A stretch of 64,000 nucleotides of DNA from Nymphaea colorata (taxonomy: Eukaryota; Streptophyta; Magnoliopsida; Nymphaeales; Nymphaeaceae), in contig NC_045138.2 of NCBI RefSeq assembly GCF_008831285.2, forward strand, positions 631,143 to 695,142. The letters run 5' to 3'. Shown here piece after piece: positions 52,351 through 64,000 of this stretch. Every line of letters starts with the position of its first letter. Within the stretch, counting starts at the first letter, position 1. The position numbers and the translations under genes were made by a program. The notes beneath the pieces are model-generated. The model worked only from the letters and a program-made list of their open reading frames with translations. It was not told the origin of the DNA and did not search any database.

Positions 52351-53680
52351 ATGGAACTAACTGATAATACTGTTTCTGAGAATCCACATCAAAGAATGCT
52401 TGACGAGAAGTGGCCACTCCCCCCCATGGATCCTAAAAGAGCCAGATTTCCGTGCTGCATAGTCTGGACTCCTCTTCCTATAGTCTCTTGGTTGGCTCCT
52501 TTTATTGGACATGTCGGTATAGCGAAAGAGGATGGGACCATATTGGACTTTGCAGGTTCCAATTTTGTTAATGTGGACAATTTTGCATTTGGTGCAGTGG
52601 CAAGGTACATCCAACTTGATAGAGAAAAGGTATGATACATCCTGGAATTGATTGTCATCATTGAACTTCTATTTAATTTATACCTTTTTCTTTCTAAACC
52701 TGAGTGTGATATTGAGTTGGTTTTCCTGATATTTTTGTAATTGAGCTTCCTGCCTTCTGATAGAGGTTAAGCACCGCTCATTTTCCAGATACACCAAAAT
52801 GCCACTCATATGTTACTAACGTTCACGAAATGCTCTGAACATGTACCTTTGAGGGGATCTGTTTAAATTTTAGTCTGCTCTTTGAACACTTCGAAGTCCT
52901 TGTGCTCATGTCACTTTCAGAACATTTATGTGGCCTGTTATTTAGTATTCTGACACCTCTCGTGGCAGAAATTAGGTGTTCATGTAAACATAAAAGGGTG
53001 GAAATGACGTATCCTGAACTTTCTCCATGCTGTAGAAAATGTTGGTAATCCCAAACATGTGTTTTAGCGTTCCCTTTTTCTGCAATGAATTAGCAGAACA
53101 CTTGATAGCTCAGATCAAGTGCATGCCTTTTTTGTTTTAAAATTTTGGAAAAACTTATTGAAAGTTTGTTTCTTATCTTGCTACCAAAATTTGGGTTACC
53201 TTTTTGGCCATCTGAGTGATTCATATCTCTGTTCTCTTGATCTTGGAAAACGTCCAGTGTTGCTTCCCACCTCACTTGGCTGCGCATACATGCAAAAACA
53301 ACTATGAGCATGCGGAGTATGGGACAGCCCTTACATGGGATGATGCGTTGCGCTCAAGTACACAAAATTTCCAGCACAAATCCTACAACCTCTTCACGTG
53401 TAACTGCCATTCTTTTGTGGCCAACTGTCTCAACCGCTTCTCATATGGGGGAACCATGCGATGGAACATTGTCAATTTGGCAGTCCTCATCTTGTTCAAG
53501 GGCAAGTGGGTCAACCATGGTGCAGTTGTCCGGTCCTTTCTGCCCTTTATTGTGGTGCTCTGTGCGGGGATTATAGTGGCTGGCTGGCCAACTGTGATTG
53601 GTTTGGCATCTTTCTCTCTTCTTCTCATTGGTTGGTTTGTTTTTGTTAGCTACTTCGCCAAGAATTTGATTGAAGTATAG
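52351..53680 (+). CDS. RTH: RTE1-family membrane protein (RTE1-homolog, TMEM222/DUF778)
   Basis: Exon 1 is 52351-52629 and exon 2 is 53258-53680, joined in phase 0 (GAAAAG|GTATGA, CGTCCAG|TGTTGC) for 233 residues, the usual family length. Residues 32-58 ([17 protein letters not shown], then GHVGI) and 60-72 ([13 protein letters not shown]) are family hallmarks. So are 135-153 ([19 protein letters not shown]) and a hydrophobic C-terminus (about 185-227) with two likely membrane spans. Arabidopsis RTE1 acts at Golgi/ER and promotes ETR1 ethylene-receptor signalling; RTH acts through RTE1. The start MELTD and the motif [11 protein letters not shown] fit RTH better than RTE1. Alternate in-frame Met codons exist at residues 16 and 26, but the first gives normal length. 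No lesion seen. Confidence 0.92.
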
Positions 53681-55764
53681 GCATTGCGTCATTGTAGGCT
53701 AGATGAGATTCATACTCTCTTTGGCTCTCGTTGCATGTTAGTGTGATCATCCAGATGTCCAAATGAGAAATCGGCAAGTTTGTTTCAATATTTTACAAGT
53801 CAGGACTCCAATTTATATTGCTGTAAATTTTGTCTTTATCTTCGATATCCTTGTTCGAAGACAGTTTCAGGCTAAAATTCGTGGATGCACTTGTGCAACT
53901 TCTTATTTACCTGTTCATGTCTGTCACATGGACCACGGCTCAGATTTTCATGTCTGTCAACCACGGTAGGATTTACATGCTGAGTGGTACATATTTGATC
54001 TAAGGCTAATGTAACTTTTATCTGCATTGAAAAATAGTTAGGGGTACAAACTCCATTAAGGCTAATGAAATCAATCTCTCTCTCTCTCTCTCTCCATTTG
54101 AATTTACTTTGGGATGAGAGACATGCAGAGTGGTGCGTATTGATGTAAGGCTAAAGACGTAAGGTGTACATGCCGCATTAAGACTAATGGAATCTCTCTC
54201 TCTCTCTCTCTCCATTTGAATTTACTTTGGGATGAGAGACATGCAGAGTGGTGCGTATTGATGTAAGGCTAAAGACGGTAAGGTGTACATGCCGCATTAA
54301 GACTAATGGAATCTCTCTCTCTCTCTCTCAATCTCTCTATCTGTCATTTATTTTTATTGCGGATTGATTTTTCTCTGTTCTTTAACAATGGACTGACAGA
54401 AAGGCTCGAAATTTCGTGATGGTACATGCCCTGCTGCGCTTAACTTGACTGGCTAGAATTTTTTTTTGCTGCTATCAATCCCAAATTGCAATATTTTTTT
54501 CACAAGGATATTGACTGAAGTTCATACCTCATTGATACTCACAAGCCTAACATAAAAGAACATGTGCTCTGAAGCATGATGGCTGCTAGAGTTATATCAT
54601 TTGAGTCTCAGTTGGGGATAGCCTCTTAGGTTCACGCCAGGAGCTGTTAAAGGAAAAGGAGGGCATAGAGGCGTCGAAGTAATCGTAACTACTGTGGCTG
54701 TGGAGTGCATGGTTGACGCGCAATACTCAATTAATTGGTAGCTTTCGTGGTTAGAGGCCATTCTCTTGTGCATATCGTCGTTACTTAGGTCAGTTATAAA
54801 TAGTGTCTTATTAGTTTCCGTTACATGCTGGCCACTGAATCACTTTATACCCCGAGAAAATGCCCAGTTGGCATTGGAGGATTTCTATTGAGATAATTCT
54901 CTCTTTTGTACGTTACACAAACTAATTAAATCTCAAAGAAGGGAAGCCTAGACAAAAATTTAATGGTTCAAAGTCTGAATCCTGACTTTCATAAATACTA
55001 AACTCTGACCATGAGTGTTTTTCTCCTTATTATGAATATTCAGTAATAGAAACAAATATGGTTCACAATTGTCTTGGCAGTTACTTACATATGAATATTG
55101 CAATCCTTTTCTAAGCTTTATCAATTTCAGTGAGAAGAAAATGGTTGTCAAAAAAAAGAAAAAAGGAAAAAGAAAATTGGGGCGAGATAAAAGTAACGCT
55201 GCATTTGGATGACACCTTGAAACGGGGTTTCAGAGTAAAAAACCTTGTTTTTGTCTCCGAAACCCTGTTTCGGGGGTGTTTGACGACAGCCAAACACAGT
55301 TTGGCTCAAAACCTCGTTGAAACCAGGTTTTGCAAAATCTTTTCCCAAACAAAAACAAGGTTTTGCAAAATCTACCTCTGAATTGAAACAAAAAGTGAAC
55401 TGAAGAAAGGGCCCGGAGGGTAACTTCTCAAATAAAAGACCCAAATGTTTCCACTTTGCACCTTTCTCCGAAGACATAAACAATGTAAATTTTACTTGGA
55501 ATTCTTCTTTGTTATCAAACCAAGACGCTGTCAGGCTTACATTGTTGGATCGAACGCAATTTGTTCACGGTTCACACCGTTGTGTTTGGATCTAGACTTG
55601 CTTCATACTCTCAGATTTGGATCTGTTCTCTGATTCGGATACATTGGGAAACCGATTCTCCCCAAGCATGATCTAAACCATATCCGATCCGTTTCCAGCA
55701 CTGATAAAGCGAAGGGGAGTGAGTCTGACGTGTCAGAAGCCTGGAGCTCTCTCTCTCTCTGCCA
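53681..55764. other. RTH 3' region and ndhO upstream DNA
   Basis: Includes the RTH 3' UTR, a 118-bp tandem repeat (53977-54330), and a segment at 55195-55400 rich in short inverted words (gaaacggggtttcag, accttgtttttg, aaggttttgcaaaatct twice) that resembles a MITE. The ndhO leader with a (CT)n run (55748-55760) closes it. Confidence 0.45.
53977..54330. repeat. 118-bp tandem repeat with (CT)n, RTH 3' flank
   Basis: Two units are almost identical: ccatttgaatttactttggg starts at 54094 and 54212, 118 bp apart, followed by the same run to taatggaatctctctc. A third, degraded copy precedes them (catgctgagtggtacatatt at 53977, cattaaggctaatg near 54052). High identity of the last two points to a recent duplication. 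Confidence 0.9.
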
Positions 55765-58700
55765 ATGGCTACCTTCACCCCTTCCTCCTCCGTTGTGCTG
55801 CCTCCCATGCTGTCTTCCAGGGTTCCCCATTTAAGATATTGTCCTTCTCCCCTCGTAAAAGTTTCAAAAATGCCTCCAGTCATGGCGACGAGCTCCACCT
55901 CTGCTAAGCCGGGAGACGAGAAGCTGGCTGAGAACAAGGGTGCTGAAGTCCCCGCCGCTCCAAAGCCACCAAAAAGGCCAGTTTACTCGAGTATGGATTC
56001 GTTTCTCCATTTATGGATGCATTTTTCTAGTTTTTTCTCCTGCAAGTTTAGTTTTTTTTTTTTTCCCTTTTGTTTTTTAACTTGGTACAGTGAAGAAAGG
56101 CCAAATTGTGAGGGTGGATAAAGAAAAGTATCTCGACAGTATCAATGTAAGCATATGTGCTTGTTTATCTATTTGTTTTACTTTCTTAGTTGATGAGAAA
56201 GCTCGATTCTGAATGGTAGTTTTGCTTGTTGTTCTTTGTGGGGATTTTGTGGATTACAGCAAAGTCTGCATTTTTGTGAGACTTTCATCGGGTGTGTAAT
56301 CAAATATTTTTTTTTATTCGTGAGGTCGGCAAGTTTCTTTAGTTAATAGACATTCTCAAGCAATTCTCTGTTGGCTCTCTTATTAGGTTAATCAAATTCA
56401 TTTGTCAGATTTTCAGAAATTATTGCAACACTTAATAGCATTTCCATCAAGTTATGATAACGGTGAAGCTGCATTTGTTACTCAATTTCTGAATAGCATC
56501 TGTCCAAACAGTTGTTGACAAATTTATATTTGGGTGGCAAAATTTTCAATGACCTCACGCTGTTTTGCGATGGTTTTTTTGACTTGCCTCATATGTGGAT
56601 GTGAGTGTGATCACTCATTTCTGGACTTGGCATATTGTGTCCAAGTACCAGTGTCCTGTATCTTCCCTACCAACACTGGTACTTGGACCTAAGTGGCAGT
56701 GACAAATTTGCTTAGTCCCAGCTTGTGATCCCAAAAAAGAAAAAAGAAAAAGGGTCAGCTCTAACAAAGTATCCTTATTTCCTCATACTAACAGAAAAGG
56801 CTGGATAAAGAGTTAGACGTGAAGAAACAAGACAATGACTAGATCTACCTGAAGAGGAAACTGCACAATCGTACAAGACAATTGTTGCTTTAGGCGAAAT
56901 AAAAAAGAAAACAAAAGAAAAGCCACACGTAAATACACATTGCTGTATAGAAAATAAAATACCAAATTTTGCAAAATGTCACTGTTTAACTCATCATCCA
57001 CATCAGCTAATGCAACTCATTAAGGTTAGCAAACCTAATAAAGCATGAAAAAAGCTAAGGCAAGAAAAAGATAGATTCTATATCAATGTTGGATGCTGAA
57101 ATCAAGAAAAGAACAAAGCTAGATATTATGCAAGAATCAGTTGGAACCAATGTCTTAAAACTCGCCAAGTCAACCCGGTGACTCGGCTCGGCTTGCCCCC
57201 TCTCGGGTGAACCCAGTAGGTGGACTTGTTTTAGTTCATACTTCAATATTTTATTCTGTTGATAGTTGGTACAGGCTAAGATATAGGTTCTGTTTGTTAC
57301 TTTATTGAAGATACAGGTTTTGTTTGTTAAAGTCGAGCAATATTAACAAAATTGATGGAGTTTTCCTAATGTCTCTTCATTCAATATGTTAACTTTGTGT
57401 TTTACATAAATGCCTTTCCTCAATTGCAGCAATTCATGGAGGATGAACTTAGTTGTGACTTCACTTTATGTTAGTTTGACTTCTTTTTGAATCATATAAG
57501 TGAAATTAAGTCATTTTACAAACTTTTTACGATTAAAAGACAAGTTATATATTGTTTTTTCTTAAAAAAAAAAGTTAACATAACCCGGTCTGAGTCACAT
57601 CAGATTTTGGATTTGTATCAGATGCAAATCAAATCCAGTAAATTAAGATTTTTAGTTGCTTGGTTCGAGTTTGGCATTTATTACAGTTGGCCACTTTCTC
57701 ATGTTGACAGATATTCGATAAACTATAACAGGGAAGGAAAAGTGAGTTGATCAAAGGGAATGATCATGCATGACTGTTTGCACATACATTTTTCCTACAG
57801 GCTATTAGAAATTAGATGTCTCAGTTGTCTCCTTGTGGAGGCCCATGTGTAAGAGACTTCATAAGTTTATTTGAATAGAATAAAGAGGATGAACTTTCAT
57901 TAGTCCTTGCAATAAACAATATAATAAGATGATAGGCAAGCCACCTATCACATGGGTAGTCAATTTTCAGTCATATATATAATTTTCCTTGCTCGATGTA
58001 GCAACCAGCTTCTGAAACATAACCATTCCTATCAGGTAGAGGTGTGCCTAGGTGGCATAGAGATATTGATTTAGCTCAAGTGGCATGAAATGGAGGCAAC
58101 CATTGCCTTTGCCAAGTGACAATGGTAGTTTGCCTTGTAGATCTACCATTTTTTCTTCTTTGATGGATCTTACTCTAGTAGATAAAAATAAACAATTGGT
58201 GAAGGTAGTTCTGGTAGTCATTCAAAAAGCCAAGGATCCAAACGAATGTCCCTGAGAAAAATCCCTCACTTCATAAAGAATCTCCATATTAAATCACATC
58301 ACAATGACCTGTTGCTGAGAACGGTACAGGACATGTATTTTCAAAGTCAGCTTCCCGAACTAATGTATGATAAGAATGCCTCTAGCTTGAACTAGAGGTA
58401 CCAGTACAATCAGAATCATTTTTCTATGCATTGCAAGGACCAATAACTTTCGGAATTGACATTTCTTGTGTTTCCACATGAGATGCTGATTGTAATGATG
58501 GGACTACTTAAGAAACTTGGCTTCAAATAGCACAAGCACAACAAAATCTTCTTATCGGAAAACACAAGAGAGTGGGACACTCTCAGTCTCAAGAACAAAC
58601 ATAAGAGCACTGAATGGCTCTTCACAAAGTAGAATCGAAGGGGAGAAGAATGCCAAAGTCCACATTAACTTGGCTTTACAAGCCTTATCAAATACGAGGG

Positions 58701-60701
58701 GGAATTATCCCTTTATATATGGAAAAGCATAAAGAAGATGAAGAAGGGGCTAGCCTACGGATAGATAAGTAGCTGTTGAGGCCAGCCAACTGCTAGTTCA
58801 GCAACTTCTTAGCAGGAAAGATAAGTACTGCAAGAATAAATACAAAAGAAAGGAGTAAGAAACTAAACCTAAGAAGCTAAACCTTATACAACTATAAAGT
58901 ATAAATATACACAAATCAATTATGTAGAAAGTGCATATATGTAATCTTAATATATATATATATATATACACACACATATTTGATACATCTTGAAAGTTCA
59001 CACTCTGTGACTTCCATAAAATTGTATATAGTGATGGAAGACAAAATAATGAATTAAAGCACAAATTGGACAATCTAAGATGCATCCTTTGCATCATGGT
59101 GTGTACGGTGAAGATTCAGAACTATTTTTACTGAAACCTTGCTTATAGTGCTGCAGAAACTTGTTTATAAAGGTGAAACAATAATAAATGAAGTAAGTAT
59201 CCTGAGAATAGAGAATAACAGATGGAGGGTCCCCGTAACATATGGTAGAGAAAGCTAAACAGTACAGACAGAAAATTATCTCTCTGTCTCTCTCTCTCAC
59301 ACACACACTCTCATGTGCCTCATTCTTTTGGTTTGTTGGTGATCAATATTGGATTATATGTTTATTCCTGCCCTGTTCTCTCTTCCCTCAATAAATTTAA
59401 GTGGGAAAATGAATCAAATATTTAATGCATAAAGTTCTTCTGAAATTGGTTAAATAATTTACTGTACGCCAATAAAAAAGTTCCAACAGGCAGCATTTGG
59501 TTACTTTGCACGGCCTTGGCATATTTGCTAATTCCTGTCTTTTCTGATGGAAGTATCTATCGGTTGGGCATCCACCTTACTATAAAGGCTTGGACTACAT
59601 CTATGAAGACCGTGGTGAGGTGAGCAAATGAACCACTTTTTTGTTTATCAATATGTTTCTTAAGCATCTCATGAGATTTTAAGTTGATTTTTGATAGAAT
59701 AATCATAGAAACGGTGGACAGTTAGCAAGTTGTTGCATCACTAGTCTCTGCTTTTTAGCTCATTCTGTAAACTGTAAATTCCAGATTATGGAAAGTGCAT
59801 ATTCTTGATGCAGCCTTTCTCATGGGTTTACAGTATCTTGGTTGTTCTCTGTATTTAATTGGATTTTTCTACTGACTATCTGTGTGAATGATGTGGGTAG
59901 GTCCTGGATATTCGCATTTTTGAGACTGGAGAGCATGCACTGGTATGTTAGAGGGTGTTTGTTCATTTCATTTGTATGCTCGTTCTTAATCTGGACCAAT
60001 GTCTAGAGATGTTTCTTTCACATTGAATAGTTGGTTCGTTATGGTTTTACTACATAAACAGTTTATTGGAACTCTATGGCCCGACAATAGTACAGTCACT
60101 ATGCCTGTCTCACCCAGATTCGTTTAGGTTGGCAAATCTGGAATTGTGAAGAGTAAAGTAATGACTTCTCCAAATGGAGGCAGTTCTTTTCTAGTCACCT
60201 TTTCTTTTTCTCTTTTTCTATGATAGAGGAGACCACCAAGCGTTTTGAACTTGTTAAGCATGCTAATCAGGCAACGAATGGTTGCCACATCCCATCTTGG
60301 TTGTTTGTTAGTATAAAACGCAAGTATGCCTCTGGCCACCAGAAGTCTCCCAATTGTTTGCTGATCGACTTCAGTTTGGAGGCTTTTAGCCAGTTCATGT
60401 AGCAAGTGGAACCTTGTTGGTTCATATGGAATTGCTTCTGCCCTCTATATTTTCATGATCTAACTTTGAAGACAAGTTTACAGTCAATTCTGTTGCTATC
60501 TGACTGGCCTTCATTCCTCCAATAGGTTGCCTGGGTAGGGATACCAACTGCTCCTGCATGGCTTCCAACTGACATGCTCGTCAAGGTATGACGATTAAGA
60601 ATGCCTTGACTGAAATTATAGTGATCTCCCGTATGTATGGCCTATAATATTTATCTTTTATGTTTTTGCAGACTGATAAGCTTGATTATGAGCGAATATG
60701 A
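55765..60701 (+). CDS. ndhO: NAD(P)H-quinone oxidoreductase subunit O, chloroplastic (6 exons)
   Basis: Exons: 55765-55990, 56091-56146, 59554-59619, 59901-59942, 60526-60585, 60672-60701; phases agree and the product has 159 residues. Residues 1 to about 40 are a Ser/Pro-rich transit peptide, followed by a Lys/Ala/Pro linker. The NdhO core starts at 76: MKKGQIVRVDKEKYLDSIN, then YLSVGHPPYYKGLDYIYEDR, FETGEHALVAWVGIPTAPAW, LPTDMLVK, and it ends DKLDYERI. NdhO belongs to subcomplex A of the thylakoid NDH complex, which passes electrons from ferredoxin to plastoquinone in cyclic flow round photosystem I. Length equals that of other plant NdhO. The 3.4-kb intron 2 splits the core between SIN and YLS. 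The last exon has only nine codons plus stop. No lesion seen. Confidence 0.95.
58951..58978. repeat. (TA)n(CA)n microsatellite, ndhO intron 2
   Basis: Short TA run followed by CACACA within the long intron 2. A (TC)n(AC)n run lies at 59280-59308 in the same intron. Confidence 0.9.
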
Positions 60702-63700
60702 AAGCAACATCAAAGAGGAGACTACAACCAACATTAATTTCCGAGATAATTGAACAACCTTCTCTAAATGATCCTTCAATTGTTTCATTCTCTGCAGTCC
60801 TAATAATATGTTGTATATGTGTTGTTCGATATGTAACAAAATTGTGCAAATGCCAAAATCCTCATCACTGTTACCAAGTGCAGCCTGTATAGCTTCTTTT
60901 CAGCCTATCACCTATCATGTATCTGACTGTAGTGATCATAGTGAATAGTGGATCTCTTTTTTTTTTTTTTCCCAAATTCGTTCAATGACTGATAGGCAAT
61001 GGACGATCCTGCCCAACAGTATTCAACCCATCCATCATGAAAGTTGCACTTGTGAGATAAATCCGTTCTTTTATTACTTTATCCATGGTTTATCTGCTTA
61101 GATAGTTGCTTCACAATTCATGTGCTACCGAAGCTATGTAGCACAGACTTGGCACGGCCGGACACGGTGTGGCTTTGGACTCACCATGCACACAGTCAAT
61201 GCTATGTCAGACTCTGTTCGGGTGAATGCAAATCAGGTTGTTGGTGTTTAATCTTAGCAATGTAAAACAACATAGAGCCATTCATTTCCTTGGTTAGTAA
61301 TGACCTTGAGTATCTTGACTAAACCATCACAGATAAATTTATATGCATTCCCTAAGTTGTATGAAACTCCAAGCAGCCTAGGTAACTAACTACTTGAACT
61401 CAGTCCTTTTGTCAGTAGTCCAGCTTAGCTAGAGGCTAAAGTATATATATATATAGTTTCACCTAGATGTCTGGGGCTTGGATTCGTAGTAAAACATTGA
61501 CACATTGTTCAATTTGTTCTTCACTTGTTCCCTCAAATGTTTTTCTTAGGTATTAATTGATTTTTTTTTCTTCAGAAGAAGAACCTGATGAGTTCAGAAA
61601 ATTAAAATACAGAAATAATAGAAGAAATGGAAAATTGAGTTTTCTACTTATTTATTACAAAAAATATTGTTCAAATTCAAAATACTCAATAATAAGTTAA
61701 AGAAATTTAAAATATATTTAAAAAAGCAATTTTCTGAGAGTCCTAGAAGAATAAAGTAAATTAAAAAACATACTTTTTCTTAAACAATGGGAAAACGTGA
61801 CAAAGAGGCATTTTTCATTTTGGAATTTTAAAAAAGATACCTTTGAACTTTTCCCTCTTTCTGTTTTCCTTGATTCGCCGATGTTTTCACCTTTTTTTTA
61901 AAAAAAGAAGGACAGTCAACTCTTTCGTGTCGTCCATCTTTTGTCTTGATTGTGTTCTCATCAGCTACCACCTTTTTGTTTTAGATTCTTTTTAAGTTAT
62001 TATTTAGAGAAAATAACAGTTTTGCTGAATGTTAGAAGTGCTAATTGTACTGCTCTGCTGTAAATGAAGCCCATAAAATAATAAAATGACGGCGGTGGAG
62101 GCCCTTTCGTTAGATTGCAGAAAACGTCAAAGCTGACAAACTTTTGTTTTCATACAGAAAAGTAAAACACCATATATAATATGAACTCCCTCAAAAGTGT
62201 TCAGATAAAGTACCTTCAATTTGAATGAGGCCATGAATCTGATATGCAGGCATCTTTTGGCTTAGTATCTAAGCATATATTTTCGAGTTCGAATATGCTA
62301 TCGCACAGGCACGTGGCTCCAAAATGCCTGTCGCAGTCGTGTTCGCGAGGAAGCCCTTTACTTTGATTGCAAAAGAATAATTGCTTAGAAATCTACGAAA
62401 GAATGTAATTCCGCTTGAAAGGTAAGAGATACTAAGAAGCAAAACATTATTCGAGAGTGGGATTTTAATTAGAAAGACAAATAAGGCATCTATAGCAGAG
62501 ATCAATTTTTTGTGAGAAAAAAGGGCACAAAAAACAATTGTCCTCTGAGCAAGCATTGGAAACCCACTAACTAAGTAGCAAATTAATGTAATAACAGGAG
62601 GCTTCAAATAAAAACAAAATTACTAACTTAGATGGTTCTGTGACTTGCAATTTCGTATGTGCAAACACCTGCAGCATTAACGTGGGAATCCTTTAGGGCA
62701 TCAAACCCTAATTTCAGACCAATTTAATGACCCCACCTTAGATGCTTCTGTCCTGCCGTCTTGAAAAATGGGTGAAGGAATAGTTTATTTCTTGAGATGT
62801 GTGCTCTCTTTGTAGCAGGTAAGAATTTAATGTAGGCAAGTATATATATATATATATATATATATAATCAGCTGTTGCATATGACTAGATTTTTTTTTTG
62901 TGGTACCAATAAAAAGTAAAAACAGCTGCAAAAGGTACATTAGAGACTAGATGTCCGTTTTGTATAAGGCTTTAAAGGACAAAAAAAAAAGCCACATATG
63001 CCGCCAGCTGATTCCAATATATATGTGCATATAATAATTATATGTTGACATATGTTGAATGGTTAAAAATGAAAAATCTATTACTAAAACCAAAAAGAAT
63101 CACTATTAAAAATACAATGAATCATTGTGCATCATAATGAGAGCTGTTTCTTAATTATGATATATTTTTACCTTTCAGTCATGTGACAACATATGACATG
63201 TAGTGTGTATATATATATCAAAACAGGTTGTAAGTTTTAAAAGTATTTAAAAACATAATAGACATGATTTAGAAAGATATATTTTTTTAATGAAAAAATA
63301 AATTGGGTTCTTTAATGTGTGGGCATATCATGTTTCCGCTATACAAAATATGCCAAGGAAGTATGTTGGTCAAAAGACTATAAATTTGATCGGATAAGAC
63401 ATGTTTCAAGCCGCAAACAAGGTCAAGAGTCTTTTTTTTGCACAACTTATGAGATTTGGGTAGTTTGGTCAAAATTCTGGATCTGATCCAGCAGTGGTTC
63501 ATATGGCCGAATCAAGCGGATCCTGCTTCACCTTTACCAGCAAGTTTCATTGGATTCTCCACATTAATATCTCATTTTATGCATGGATTTTGTATCGAAT
63601 CATGCCCCTAAGCCATAGGCTGACCTCTTCCTTTCATGTCCTTTTGGTAAACAATATCTAATTATTCTATAAATATGAGGCAGATTCATGAAATACACTA

Positions 63701-64000
63701 AAAAATATTTTATCAATCTACTAAAAAAAAAAAATTGACCTCCTTGATACATGGCTGGAGCCAAGATTTATTTTTAAAGAGGATCGGATTATATTTTTCA
63801 AAAGTTTTACAAGGGATACGGTATTTTTTTTTTAAATCCTAATTTTTTTCTTTCTCGAAATCTGAGGGACCATGACCTTTGCCAGCCCTTTGCGCTGCCG
63901 GAGGGTAAGTCAATGACTTCTTAAATATATTGGCAGAGCCCCAACAGCTCTCAATTTTTTTTATTTACAAAAAGGTGCTTTTAAATATTTGTTTATTTAT
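60702..64000. other. ndhO 3' flank and intergenic DNA
   Basis: AT-rich. (TA)n at about 62840-62867. A fragment at 63750-63905 with gaccatgacctttgccagccc resembles, inverted, the sequence at 15125-15230 (gctggcaagggccatggcct), so it is a dispersed repeat. Only short frames; no gene recognised. Confidence 0.45.

Noticed and set aside
55130-55381. 83-residue frame upstream of ndhO
   Set aside because: Covers inverted, MITE-like words; protein is repetitive and matches no family.

Overview
The window is nuclear DNA of a flowering plant. Support: spliced genes with GT-AG introns of up to about 3.4 kb, two nuclear genes for plastid proteins (m-type thioredoxin and NDH subunit O), a plant MAPKKK5-type kinase, an RTE1-family gene, a Ty1/copia retrotransposon, many plant-type MITEs, and long (TA)n and (GA)n microsatellites. 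The ndhO gene argues against Pinaceae and gnetophytes, which lost the NDH complex. I cannot name the species. No operons, CRISPR arrays, tRNA or rRNA genes were seen.

Layout. 1-2283: 5' end of a copia element on the minus strand (protease start, zinc knuckle, gag, leader, primer-binding site, 222-bp LTR). 5237-6305: 338-bp tandem repeat inside intron 2 of a minus-strand gamma-secretase PEN-2 gene, of which exons 1 and 2 (7628 to 6336) are clear and exon 3 was not found. 9846-12658: two-exon chloroplast thioredoxin m gene (+) with a 2.2-kb intron that carries about 260 bp of (TA)n. 12.7-32.5 kb: gene-free repeat country, with hAT-like MITEs bearing 8-bp target duplications, a tandem segmental duplication (17.75-22.07 kb), foldback elements and microsatellites. 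32655-43388: 11-exon MAPKKK5-like gene (+), 736 residues. 43.4-49.3 kb: intergenic, with foldback MITEs. 52351-53680: two-exon RTE1-homolog (RTH) gene (+), 233 residues, possibly with a 5' leader exon near 49.4 kb. 55765-60701: six-exon ndhO gene (+), 159 residues. 60.7-64 kb: intergenic.

The five genes do not form a pathway. Thioredoxin m and NdhO both act in the chloroplast, but they sit about 43 kb apart and nothing suggests joint regulation. All exon junctions given were worked out by hand from phase, GT/AG sites and family similarity. Most of the interest lies in repeat history: perfect target-site duplications, a nested MITE, a MITE insertion whose empty site survives in a duplicate, and a perfect stem-loop in the retrotransposon leader. 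I did not find a clearly new biological system.
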